8,491 nucleotides of DNA from JAULUH01 sp032111745 (lineage in GTDB: Bacteria > Chloroflexota > Anaerolineae > JAAEKA01), in contig JAULUH010000306.1 of assembly GCA_032111745.1 (NCBI GenBank), forward strand, positions 1 through 8,491. The letters run 5' to 3'. Positions 1-6,058 of this stretch are shown one piece after another (within the stretch, counting starts at the first letter, position 1; every line of letters starts with the position of its first letter). The translations under genes were made by a program, and so were the position numbers. The notes below the pieces were generated by a model. It searched no databases. It was not told where the DNA came from and was given only the letters and a program-made list of their open reading frames with translations.

Positions 1-322
1 CGATCATTCCATCGGCAAAAGGGGGCGTCTTGCCCAGCGCGGCAAGGCGAGCCCGCTCCGCTGCATGCCATCTCGCCGCATCCTGGTCGTAGGGCAAGAT
101 GGGGATGCTTGGGGCCACTACCTGGGTCAGGTAAGTCTCGATAGCCTCGCGCCTGGCTGAGGGCGGCAGGCGGTGGCATCCAAACCACATCTCGTGCCAA
201 ACCACCGCGGGAACGGCAACTTCTGCCTGGTTTCGTCGCAGGTTTTCCAGGACCTCTGCGTTGGGCCTGGGACGCAGCGGTTCGGCCAAGATGTTCGTGT
301 CGAGAAGATAGCGCAGGGTCAC
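1..322 (-). CDS. vapC: VapC-family PIN-domain toxin (partial, runs off left edge)
   Basis: This is the N-terminal 107 residues of a PIN-domain ribonuclease toxin, a Mg-dependent family that cleaves RNA (often tRNA or rRNA) when not held by its antitoxin. The start is a GTG at 322 that overlaps the antitoxin stop codon by four bases (GTGA), the usual coupling in these pairs. The protein opens with TLRYLLDTNILAEPLR, the first PIN strand with catalytic Asp8. The second acidic site is Glu44 in VVWHEMWFG, and the third is Asp104 in PPFADGMI. The fourth acidic residue would lie beyond the window edge. The reading frame is open throughout with no sign of decay in the visible part. It follows the antitoxin in the same transcript and is presumably driven by the promoter at 628-656. 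The family call is firm; the RNA target cannot be told from sequence. Confidence 0.88.
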   Translation of the reverse strand, partial: MTLRYLLDTNILAEPLRPRPNAEVLENLRRNQAEVAVPAVVWHEMWFGCHRLPPSARREAIETYLTQVVAPSIPILPYDQDAARWHAAERARLAALGKTPPFADGMI

Positions 323-597
323 CAGGCCACCGCGCGGCCAGGCGAAAGATCCCGCAAGCTCTCGAAAGTGGCAGGTTCAATGTCCAGTTGTGCCAGATCA
401 ACGATTGCCCGGAATGCCTCGTAGTTCTCCCAGAATCGCGCCTTACCAGCCGCCAGGCGCTCATATTCCTCGATGGACAGTAAGACTGCTACCGGCTTGC
501 CGCGCCGGGTCAGCCGGATCGCCGGATGGGTCTTGAGATCGTGCACAATAGCTGTGAAGTGATTGCGGGCTTCGGCGATGGAGTATTGTTTGAACAT
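319..597 (-). CDS. Phd/YefM-family type II antitoxin
   Basis: A 92-residue antitoxin. It shows the Phd/YefM pattern: an N-terminal DNA-binding fold (MFKQYSIAEARNHFTAIVHD), a central RLTRRGKPVAVLLSIEEYERL segment, and an acidic, amphipathic C-terminal tail (about residues 55-92) that would wrap the toxin. Family members bind their own promoter with their N-terminal half and neutralise the toxin with the tail. The ATG at 597 is supported by a ribosome site AGAGG (603-607, minus strand) five bases upstream. Its stop overlaps the start of the PIN toxin, so the two are translationally coupled. A strong promoter and a tandem eight-base repeat lie just upstream and suggest autoregulation. Pairing of Phd/YefM antitoxins with PIN toxins is common. 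Confidence 0.9.
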   Translation of the reverse strand: MFKQYSIAEARNHFTAIVHDLKTHPAIRLTRRGKPVAVLLSIEEYERLAAGKARFWENYEAFRAIVDLAQLDIEPATFESLRDLSPGRAVAW

Positions 598-609
598 GGT
601 GGCCTCTAA

Positions 610-629
610 ATGGCTATCTTGATGGCTAT
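610..629 (-). promoter_or_regulatory. tandem 8-base repeat, candidate autoregulatory operator
   Basis: The eight bases ATGGCTAT (plus strand) occur at 610-617 and again at 622-629, a 12-base repeat period. They overlap the -10 box and the predicted transcription start of the antitoxin promoter, where an antitoxin-toxin complex would block RNA polymerase. That they are bound by the antitoxin is an inference; only the repeat and its position are seen. Confidence 0.4.
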
Positions 630-656
630 TTTAGCGGACCTTACAGCGTTTGTCAA
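628..656 (-). promoter_or_regulatory. sigma70-type promoter of the first toxin-antitoxin operon
   Basis: On the minus strand a perfect -35 box TTGACA (656-651) is followed, after exactly 17 bases, by TAAAAT (633-628), one mismatch from the -10 consensus. Transcription would begin near 621, giving a leader of about 24 bases before the antitoxin ATG at 597. This is the best canonical promoter in the window. Confidence 0.8.
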
Positions 657-707
657 GAGCTTTGCGCAAACGAAGGAAAACCGTTCGAAATCAACTGGTG
701 AGCCAAT

Positions 708-973
708 ATGCCCACAACCGGCGCTTCGTTCAACACCATGCAGTTCCAGCGCAACCCGGTGCGCTTTCTGGCCGACATGGCTGCCACCTATGGTGATGTG
801 GCCCGCTATGGGCTGGGCAACGTCACGTTCTACCAGATCAACGACTCTGAAGGTGTACAGCGCATCCTGCAGGACAACGACCACAACTACGTCAAGGGTG
901 ACCTGTTCGACATCATCCGCCAGGTGGGGTGAGTGTGTGGCTGCGAGAAGCGAAAAGCCCGAAGGGCGGTTGA
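708..973 (+). pseudogene. cytochrome P450 N-terminal remnant joined to a membrane-protein tail
   Basis: Residues 1-74 from the ATG at 708 read as the beginning of a bacterial cytochrome P450: NPVRFLADMAATYGDVARYGLG, then INDSEGVQRILQDNDHNYVKGD and LFDIIRQVG. This matches the A-helix, first beta sheet and B-helix region of the family. The usual proline-rich 'GPxGxPxxG' lead is missing, and the frame stops at 932, so the heme-binding Cys loop, the I helix and more than 300 residues are absent. It cannot be a working monooxygenase. At the break the DNA changes to GGGGTGAGTGTGTGGCT (926-942). In the next frame this reads GVSVWLREAKSPKGG and stops at 973, the same tail that ends the membrane protein at 3746. 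It looks like a deletion or recombination scar. Confidence 0.72.
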
Positions 974-986
974 AGCCTTTCGGGCT
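950..986 (-). terminator. Rho-independent terminator-like hairpin (minus strand)
   Basis: The arms AGCCCGAAGG (956-965) and CCTTTCGGGCT (976-986) pair over about ten positions with one bulged base, around a 10-base loop. Read on the minus strand, the stem is followed directly by TTTTCGCTTCT. It would stop transcripts leaving the second toxin-antitoxin operon, whose last stop codon is at 1259. No U tract follows on the plus strand. Confidence 0.5.
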
Positions 987-1115
987 GGAGGGCGAAGACA
1001 TGGGATCAGAGACGACAGGCATCCGTCAAGAAGATGCGCCCCTTCCCTAGAATGCCCGCTTTGCCTTCAGTGCCCAGTGACGAGAGCGGTCCTTCGCTTC
1101 TACTCTGGGATAGGC

Positions 1116-1208
1116 CTGGATGCGCTAGTGCACGTGGTACACGCCTGTCCTGAGGCCTCAAGCCGAAGGAAGACGATGCAGCCGGAGAGCATGAGCGTGT
1201 GGCTGTGC
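1116..1208 (+). pseudogene. decayed C-terminal remnant of the membrane protein family
   Basis: In one plus frame this reads LDAL, then fifteen residues without clear similarity, then KTMQPESMSVWLC. The intact membrane protein at 2436-3746 has LDALTAELARVVQETMQPEKVSVWLR. The DNA shares TGGATGCGCT (1117 and 3646) and ATGCAGCCGGAGA (1176 and 3690). The spacing between the two blocks is longer by 15 bases here, so the frame is kept. No start codon, promoter or upstream homology makes this a gene; it is a relic. The region from 974 to 1258 otherwise holds only the hairpin at 956-986 and nothing else that I recognise. Confidence 0.55.
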
Positions 1209-1258
1209 CAGCTTGAAGTCCCGGGAGGATTCGGCTGCTGGTCCAATCGGAGCGATGC

Positions 1259-1716
1259 TCAACCACCTGTGACTTCGCCGGGGGGTTTATCGCCCCGAAC
1301 CGTCCATAGAAAGGGCAGTGCCTTCGCGATTCTTATGCCTTGGTAGGAATCGCCAAGCGCCTCAAAGTGTGGATCATATGTGATCAAGAAATCAGCGTTC
1401 CCGATCACAGCGCAGGCAACGATGACATCATCATCGGCATCGGCAGGCACCAACCGCGCGATGGCTTCATCCGGAACATCAACCCACTCAGCCATGCTGC
1501 CAAGGAGTGCCACGAAAGTCTCGATGTGTTCGCGCGCGATACCACGAGCGGTCAACTTCTCGATTAGTTCATCAACGATGGCATCACAAACCAGCAAGGT
1601 GAACTCGGCTGCCAGCCAGCATCGATCAATTCTTGAGTAGGGCTGGTGGGACTTCGGCTCAAGTACGCGGATACAAGAACGTTGGTGTCGAGGACTGCGC
1701 GCAGCAGCTCAATCAC
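1259..1716 (-). pseudogene. PIN-family toxin of a second toxin-antitoxin pair, frameshifted
   Basis: Two overlapping minus frames together make one PIN protein of about 150 residues, of the 'putative toxin component, PIN family' kind. The first part starts at a GTG (1716) that overlaps the antitoxin stop and reads LLRAVLDTNVLVSAYLSRSP...TQELID, with catalytic Asp10. The second part begins WLAAEFTLLVCDAIVDELIEKL and carries ADADDDVIVACAV and FLITYDPHFEAL with the remaining acidic residues. It ends with SYQGIRIAKALPFL plus a short tail, stopping at 1259. The join is near 1619-1621, between an Asp codon and TGG, where one base appears missing. Unshifted, the first frame ends at 1564 after about 50 residues. 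All catalytic acids survive, so the break is recent or is a sequencing error. Confidence 0.78.
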
Positions 1717-2002
1717 CTTCCCAGTCTCCCTCGATCGCCATCCCGCTAGCAACCGCCTGGTCTCGAATTCTATCGCCAGCCTCGCGGAACTGCGCTACAA
1801 GCTGGTCGCGCGGTACGCTGCGCAAGGTCATTGCGCGCTGCCTGGCCGCGCGGCGAATGTCGGCTGCCGTCTCGGCTGCTCTCTGCTGCTTGAGGAGCGC
1901 AACGATTTCTAGCAAGATGGCCAAATCATCGTCGGGTAGGCCGGCGACTTCGACCACGGTTCGACGGAGTAGAGATTGGTCAACCACCTGGACCTGGTTC
2001 AT
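1709..2002 (-). CDS. antitoxin-like partner of the frameshifted PIN toxin
   Basis: A small, charged, helix-rich protein of 97 residues (100 if the upstream GTG at 2011 is used). The sequence runs NQVQVVDQSLLRRTVVEVAGLPDDDLAILLEIVALLKQQ, then a basic and acidic helical part (RRAARQRAMTLRS, QFREAGDRIRDQAV) and an acidic end DWEGD. I do not recognise a named antitoxin family. Its size, charge, position directly before a PIN toxin and the eight-base overlap of its stop with the toxin start argue for an antitoxin. I prefer the ATG at 2002 because AAGGA (minus strand) lies about 11 bases before it but only two bases before the GTG. With the toxin broken, this may now be an orphan antitoxin. Confidence 0.7.
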   Translation of the reverse strand: MNQVQVVDQSLLRRTVVEVAGLPDDDLAILLEIVALLKQQRAAETAADIRRAARQRAMTLRSVPRDQLVAQFREAGDRIRDQAVASGMAIEGDWEGD

Positions 2003-2067
2003 CAGCTTCACATTCCTTATTCATTATTCATTCAGTGCGCTGGAGCGTTCATCGGCATGGCACTCCG

Positions 2068-2076
2068 ATTATAGCA
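2068..2076 (-). promoter_or_regulatory. extended -10 promoter of the second toxin-antitoxin pair
   Basis: On the minus strand the bases TGCTATAAT form a perfect -10 hexamer (2073-2068) with the TGn extension. No good -35 box stands 16-18 bases upstream, as expected for extended -10 promoters. Transcription would begin near 2061, leaving a leader of about 60 bases before the antitoxin ATG at 2002. The leader contains a tandem ATGAATA repeat (minus strand, within 2017-2034) that could be a regulatory site, though it is AT-rich and short. Confidence 0.6.
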
Positions 2077-2174
2077 TAGCTGTCCTGGTCACGGAAGCAA
2101 CCAAAGAACTGCCAAATGCCAGGCTCGGGCGCCAAGACCGAGTGGTGTTTTGTGTTCAGATAGATCATCATCCT

Positions 2175-2279
2175 GTTCGTGACGACCTGTTCGACCTGTG
2201 TGCAGGAAGCCGGGCCAGGCGTCTGGGCTTTCCCGGCGATGAGCTGGACCTGACCCACGGCGACATCTGGCGCTTAGCG
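2175..2279 (+). pseudogene. 105-base remnant of a flavoprotein disulfide oxidoreductase gene
   Basis: One plus frame reads VRDDLFDLCAGSRARRLGFP followed by GDELDLTHGDIWRLA. This is collinear with residues 136-170 of the intact oxidoreductase at 3794-5251 (LRGDRFILSAGGRARRLDFP, GEELALTHSDIWSLA), without gaps. No other part of the gene is visible on either side, so it is a leftover of a deleted paralogous copy. It is not a CDS: it lacks the FAD-binding N-terminus, the redox cysteines and the NAD-binding motif. The wider stretch from 2077 to 2435 holds this fragment and the repeat at 2317-2383, and I see nothing else in it. Confidence 0.75.
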
Positions 2280-2316
2280 TCATCCAGTTCATAGCCAGTG
2301 TAGCAATCGAGGGAAG

Positions 2317-2383
2317 TTCTGCGTTTAACCTACTGATGTCGCATTTCGCAGCGATTTGCCGACGGACGGATGCTAAGCTGTGG
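2317..2383 (+). repeat. promoter-region repeat, copy 1
   Basis: A 67-base block that recurs at 6059-6125 with ten differences by hand count and no gaps. It lies about 50 bases before the membrane protein start. The right end contains GACGGACGGATGCTAAGCT, with a TGC extension and a weak -10-like TAAGCT (2372-2377). A small dyad TCGCAGCGA (2345-2353) sits in the middle. It probably carries the promoter of the downstream gene; the exact boxes are uncertain. Confidence 0.65.
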
Positions 2384-2435
2384 AGGATTGGCTTGAGTAT
2401 CACAAACCGTAACGTTTGGGGAACGACGGGTGTGT

Positions 2436-3746
2436 ATGATTGGTAACATGAAGACAGACATACCCTCGGCACTGGGGACTCCCACCCGGTCTACCACACA
2501 TCCCGATCGCCGTATCCGTTTCCTGCGCATCCTCTGGCTGGCGACCTTTGTTGTGATGGCCCTGCTATTTGTAGCCGGGATTCCCGCCTATTATCGGCAG
2601 ATGCTGATCGCGCCCACCACTCCCGGCGGAGGTGACTCTCATGCTGCCATGCTGGCCATCCTGGCCGAAGCGGGCATCTCTGCCCAGGTCTACGCGCTCT
2701 ACAAGCTGTTCACGGGTATGCTTAGTGGCTTCCTCATCGCCCTGGTGGCCTTGCTCATTTTCTGGCGCCGCGGCTACGATCGCAGCGCCCTGCTAATGTC
2801 CTATCTTCTGCTGCTGGTAAGTTGGACTGGCTCGGTGCACGGCGCGGCGTTGGCCCAGGCTGGCTCTACCGGCATGTGGCTGGATCGGGTTGTCACCGTG
2901 GCCAGCGCCAATGCCGTGATGCTCCTGTTCTTCCTCTTTCCGAATGGCCGCTTCGTGCCCCGCTGGACGAAATGGGTAGCACTGGCATTCTTCTTCATCA
3001 CCTTACCCAATTTTCTGGCTCCAGGAAGCCGCCTGGACTTTTTGGGCGACAGCGGTCCTGGTTTTCTGATCCTTGTCCCGTTTCTGGCTTGCTTGATCTT
3101 CGCCCAGGTCTACCGCTATCGCTGCGTTTCTGCCTCGATCGAGCGCCTGCAGACGCGCTGGGCCATGATTGGGTTGCTGGCCTGGCCGGTGGCTTGGGGC
3201 ATCAGTGGCCTGGTGATCGTGTTCGCGCCGGCTCTTGCCGAGACCACCGCGGCTACCATCCGGCCGCAGATCCTCCTGGACCTGTTTGTCGTTCAGCCCC
3301 TCTATCTGTTGTTTCCCATCGGCATAGGGATTGCCATCTTGCGCTATCGGCTGTACGACATCGACGTCATTATCCGCAAGACGTTGGTCTACAGTGTGCT
3401 GGCCGCGCTGCTGGCGCTGGTCTACTTCGGCGTCATCGTGCTGTTGCAGGGCTTGTTCGGCAAGCTGGCGGGCGTCGAGCAGTCCCAGTTGGCTATCGTG
3501 ATCTCGACGTTGGTGATCGCCGCGCTGTTCACGCCGGCGCGCCGCAGCATCCAGGACGCCATCGACCGCCGCTTCTTTCGCAAGAAGTACGATGCGGAGC
3601 AGGTACTGGCGCAGTTTGCCGTCACCGCGCGTGACGAGACCGATTTGGATGCGCTGACGGCCGAACTGGCTCGCGTCGTCCAGGAGACCATGCAGCCGGA
3701 GAAGGTGAGTGTATGGTTGAGGGCGATTGGGAGCCGAGAGGCGTGA
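2436..3746 (+). CDS. multi-pass membrane protein resembling the sensor part of a histidine kinase
   Basis: An integral membrane protein of 436 residues with about ten hydrophobic stretches. The first spans residues 30-51 and is followed by a polar loop of about 35 residues. The motif LFPNGRFVPRW follows an early helix, and LRYRLYDIDVIIRKTLVYSVLAALLALVYFG marks the last pair of helices. A cytoplasmic end follows: FTPARRSIQDAIDRRFFRKKYDAEQVLAQF, then ETDLDALTAELARVVQETMQPEKVSVWLR. This arrangement is known from the membrane half of Chloroflexota and actinobacterial sensor kinases, but no GAF, HisKA or ATPase domain follows. It may be a stand-alone sensor or signal relay. Start choice is uncertain: GTG 2430, ATG 2436 and ATG 2448 are in frame. 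I chose 2436 because GGG lies five bases upstream. The flavoprotein gene begins 47 bases after its stop, so the two are probably cotranscribed. Confidence 0.8.
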   Translation: MIGNMKTDIPSALGTPTRSTTHPDRRIRFLRILWLATFVVMALLFVAGIPAYYRQMLIAPTTPGGGDSHAAMLAILAEAGISAQVYALYKLFTGMLSGFLIALVALLIFWRRGYDRSALLMSYLLLLVSWTGSVHGAALAQAGSTGMWLDRVVTVASANAVMLLFFLFPNGRFVPRWTKWVALAFFFITLPNFLAPGSRLDFLGDSGPGFLILVPFLACLIFAQVYRYRCVSASIERLQTRWAMIGLLAWPVAWGISGLVIVFAPALAETTAATIRPQILLDLFVVQPLYLLFPIGIGIAILRYRLYDIDVIIRKTLVYSVLAALLALVYFGVIVLLQGLFGKLAGVEQSQLAIVISTLVIAALFTPARRSIQDAIDRRFFRKKYDAEQVLAQFAVTARDETDLDALTAELARVVQETMQPEKVSVWLRAIGSREA

Positions 3747-3793
3747 GGAGTGAAAGGCAAGTGACCACGTAGCTCGGTAATTGAACACGGCCC

Positions 3794-5251
3794 ATGAACC
3801 ACACACCAACCTTCGATCTGATCGTCATCGGCGGCGGACCGGCGGGCGTGACTGCGGCCCTGCGCGGCCGCGAGCTGGGCGCCTCTGTGGCCCTGATCGA
3901 GCGCGGCAACCTGGGCGGCACCTGTACCAACGACGGCTGCGTGCCGACACGGGTGCTGGCCCGCGCGGCGCGGCTGATGGCTAACGCCAGCCACTACGCC
4001 GCCTATGGGATGGCGGTGTCGCGGCCGGAGCTGGATTTTTCGCAGCTGCTGGGGCGCACCCAGGCCATCATCTACGACATCCACGAGAAGAAGCAGCTGA
4101 TCGCGCATCTCGAGGCCTCCGGCGCACAGGTGCTGGCCGGGGTCGGGGAGGCGCGCTTCGTCGATGCCCAAACGGTAGCGCTGCCGGACGGCCGCCAGCT
4201 GCGGGGGGACAGGTTCATCCTGAGCGCGGGGGGCCGGGCCAGGCGGCTGGACTTCCCTGGTGAGGAGCTGGCCCTGACCCATAGCGACATTTGGAGCCTG
4301 GCGAAGCTGCCGCACTCGGTGGTGATCGTGGGCGGCGCGGCCACTGGTTGCCAGCTGGCCACGATTTTCAACGCCTTCGGCAGCCAGGTGATGGTGCTGG
4401 ACGTGGCGCCGCGTATCCTGATGGCTGAGGACGGCCTGGTTTCAGAGGCCATGAGCGAGGCGTTCGAGCGCCGCGGCATCGACGTGGTCCCGGGCATCGG
4501 AAGCGTGGAGCGCATCGAGCAACAGGGCAAGGACGAGCGGGTGTTGACCTACAAGCTTGGCGCAGAGTCAAAGAGCGTCGCCGCCGAGGCCGTGGTACTG
4601 TCCACCGGCTGGCTGGGCAACCTCCATGGGCTGAACCTGGCCGCAGCCGGGGTGGAGACCGATGGGCGCTACGTGATCGCCGACGACACCTGCCGCACCT
4701 CGGCGCCGCACATCTACGCCGCGGGCGACATCGACGGTCGCATGATGCTGGTGCAGAGCGCCAGCTACGAGGCGCGCATCGCGGTGGAGAATGCGCTGCT
4801 GGGGGGCCAGGGCCGCCAGGAGCACCAGATCGTGCCCCACGGCGGCTTTACCGACCCGGAGTACGCCAGCGTGGGACCTACGGAGGAGCAGGCGGGCAAG
4901 GAGCGAGAGGTCTGCGTGGCCGTCGTGCCGTATGCGGACCTGGACCGGGCGGTGATCGACGGGCGTGTCGAGGGCTTCTGCAAGCTGATCGCGGACCGGG
5001 AGACCCACCGGCTGGTGGCGGCGCATGTGGTGGGGGAGCAGGCCATGGAAATCGTGCACGTGGTGGCGGCGGGCATGGCGGCGGACATGTGGGTGGAGCA
5101 GCTGGCCGAGCTGCAGATCGCCTACCCCACCTTCACGGCGATCCTGGGCCTGGCGGCGCGGCGCATCGTGGCCGAGTTGGGCGTGATGCCGCTGGCGCCG
5201 GAGTGGCGGGCGCTGGGCAGGGTACCGGGCGAGTGGGAGCGGAGCGAGTAG
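3794..5251 (+). CDS. class I pyridine nucleotide-disulfide oxidoreductase (mercuric-reductase/lipoamide-dehydrogenase-like)
   Basis: A 485-residue flavoprotein that should pass electrons from NAD(P)H through FAD to a redox-active disulfide. Domains run in the usual order. The FAD dinucleotide fold is DLIVIGGGPAGVTAALRGRELG (residues 8-29), with Glu36 closing it. The disulfide motif GGTCTNDGCVPTR has Cys44 and Cys49. The NAD(P) fold is VVIVGGAATGCQLATIFNAFG (about 176-196). The second FAD motif is APHIYAAGDIDG (about 304-315), and the dimerisation domain occupies roughly 345-460. The C-terminal active site reads AYPTFTAILGLAARRI. Tyr444 stands where lipoamide dehydrogenase and glutathione reductase have the catalytic His of HPT, so the His-Glu dyad is absent. 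The N-terminal HMA domain and vicinal C-terminal Cys pair of classical MerA are also absent. The substrate is therefore unknown. No clear ribosome site precedes the ATG. Confidence 0.9.
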   Translation: MNHTPTFDLIVIGGGPAGVTAALRGRELGASVALIERGNLGGTCTNDGCVPTRVLARAARLMANASHYAAYGMAVSRPELDFSQLLGRTQAIIYDIHEKKQLIAHLEASGAQVLAGVGEARFVDAQTVALPDGRQLRGDRFILSAGGRARRLDFPGEELALTHSDIWSLAKLPHSVVIVGGAATGCQLATIFNAFGSQVMVLDVAPRILMAEDGLVSEAMSEAFERRGIDVVPGIGSVERIEQQGKDERVLTYKLGAESKSVAAEAVVLSTGWLGNLHGLNLAAAGVETDGRYVIADDTCRTSAPHIYAAGDIDGRMMLVQSASYEARIAVENALLGGQGRQEHQIVPHGGFTDPEYASVGPTEEQAGKEREVCVAVVPYADLDRAVIDGRVEGFCKLIADRETHRLVAAHVVGEQAMEIVHVVAAGMAADMWVEQLAELQIAYPTFTAILGLAARRIVAELGVMPLAPEWRALGRVPGEWERSE

Positions 5252-5303
5252 GCGAGAAGGACCGGATCACGAAGGCGCAGTGAATGGGAGCAGGATCGCG
5301 CGA

Positions 5304-5903
5304 TCAGGCCAGCTGTGGAGCCAGCTGGATATCAGCCTCCCAGTGCACTTGCTGGATGGTGCGTACCTGTTTCCGCATGGTGACGTAGACGCGCTGGCTG
5401 CCAGGAGGCAAAGGAGCGGCCTCTGCCAATTCGAGATTGGCTCGGTTGAATACTGGGTCATCCACGTCGAGCAAAACCAGCACCGCTTTGTCTGGAATCC
5501 CATCGAGGATCTCGGGATGATCAAAAACGTATCGGTTGAACTGCTCGCTCAACTCAAAAACCTTATCCGCAACATGTTGTGAGTTCACTCTGTTCTCCAC
5601 TGCCAGTACCTTATGAATATAGAAACGGTAGTTCGTTCGGAGATCCTGCAGGGCGAAGTTGAACGCGTCCTCGTTGTTCGCAAAAGCCATGGGCGGTGTC
5701 TTCAGCTGGGAGCCATCGGGCTTGAGATCATCTCGGTGCACAAACTGATGAGCGTTATCATAACGCACAACTGGCGTCCAGACTTGATCGATCAGCGTTT
5801 CCAACTGCACGGCAAAGCGCAACACGCGGCCCCGATCCTTGAGATACCGCACGCGTAGCGCTGTGGCATCTGGCAGAGGGATGATGAACTCGCGTTCGTC
5901 CAT
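5304..5903 (-). CDS. two-domain protein, DUF7718-like plus DUF5647-like
   Basis: A soluble 199-residue protein of unknown function, with no signal peptide or membrane segment. Residues about 17-97 (VRYLKDRGRVLRFAVQLE, WTPVVRYDNAHQFVHRDDL, DAFNFALQDLRTNYRFY) resemble the family I know as DUF7718. Residues about 106-162 (VNSQHVADKVFELSEQFNRY, FDHPEILDGIPDKAVLVLLD, PVFNRANLELAEA) resemble DUF5647. Both are recalled from memory, not searched. They are usually small separate proteins, so one continuous frame is notable. A GTG at 5588, six bases after GGAG (5595-5598, minus strand), could start the second domain on its own. The ATG at 5903 is only about ten bases from a perfect TATAAT, so the mRNA is predicted to be nearly leaderless. 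The gene converges on the flavoprotein gene, with 52 bases between stops. Confidence 0.75.
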   Translation of the reverse strand: MDEREFIIPLPDATALRVRYLKDRGRVLRFAVQLETLIDQVWTPVVRYDNAHQFVHRDDLKPDGSQLKTPPMAFANNEDAFNFALQDLRTNYRFYIHKVLAVENRVNSQHVADKVFELSEQFNRYVFDHPEILDGIPDKAVLVLLDVDDPVFNRANLELAEAAPLPPGSQRVYVTMRKQVRTIQQVHWEADIQLAPQLA

Positions 5904-5912
5904 AACGCCAAG

Positions 5913-5941
5913 ATTATACTACAACGACGAGCAGCCACCAA
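5913..5941 (-). promoter_or_regulatory. sigma70-type promoter giving a near-leaderless mRNA
   Basis: On the minus strand TTGGTG (5941-5936) is followed after 17 bases by a perfect TATAAT (5918-5913). Initiation about seven bases downstream would fall near 5906, leaving two or three bases before the ATG at 5903. There is no room for a ribosome-binding site. This supports ATG 5903 as the start and suggests leaderless translation. Confidence 0.7.
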
Positions 5942-6058
5942 GAAGTCCTGCTCCGTCCCTAGAAAGCCTGCCCTGGGTACACCGGATTTTTCTGGCCGGC
6001 CCGCGACCTATGGGAAACGCGTTGTTCCGTTTATGGCTGGTGCGGGAATCGAGAAGTG

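Noticed and set aside
933..1346. Plus-strand open frame of 137 codons as a real gene
   Set aside because: It starts inside the tail scar, overlaps the minus-strand PIN toxin at its end, and its only recognisable part is the decayed MQPESMSVWL remnant.
2372..2377. TAAGCT preceded by TTGCCG (2355-2360) as a standard -35/-10 pair
   Set aside because: The spacing is only about 11-12 bases, too short for a sigma70 promoter; I kept only the weaker statement of an extended -10-like element.
2822..3634. Plus-strand open frame of 270 codons in another frame of the membrane protein
   Set aside because: The translation is rich in Arg, Gly and Pro without transmembrane or domain pattern, while the overlapping frame gives a well-formed membrane protein.
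3003..3809. Long minus-strand open frame of 268 codons
   Set aside because: It lies opposite the membrane protein gene, is rich in Gln, Arg and His with no recognisable motif, and has the composition of an antisense shadow of a GC-rich gene.
3422..4315. Minus-strand open frame of 297 codons spanning two plus-strand genes
   Set aside because: It covers the end of the membrane protein and the start of the flavoprotein, both strongly supported, and shows no domain or signal of its own.
5294..5305. 12-base palindrome GATCGCGCGATC near the stop of the minus-strand gene
   Set aside because: It is short, partly overlaps the stop codon, and has neither a U tract nor a second copy in the window.
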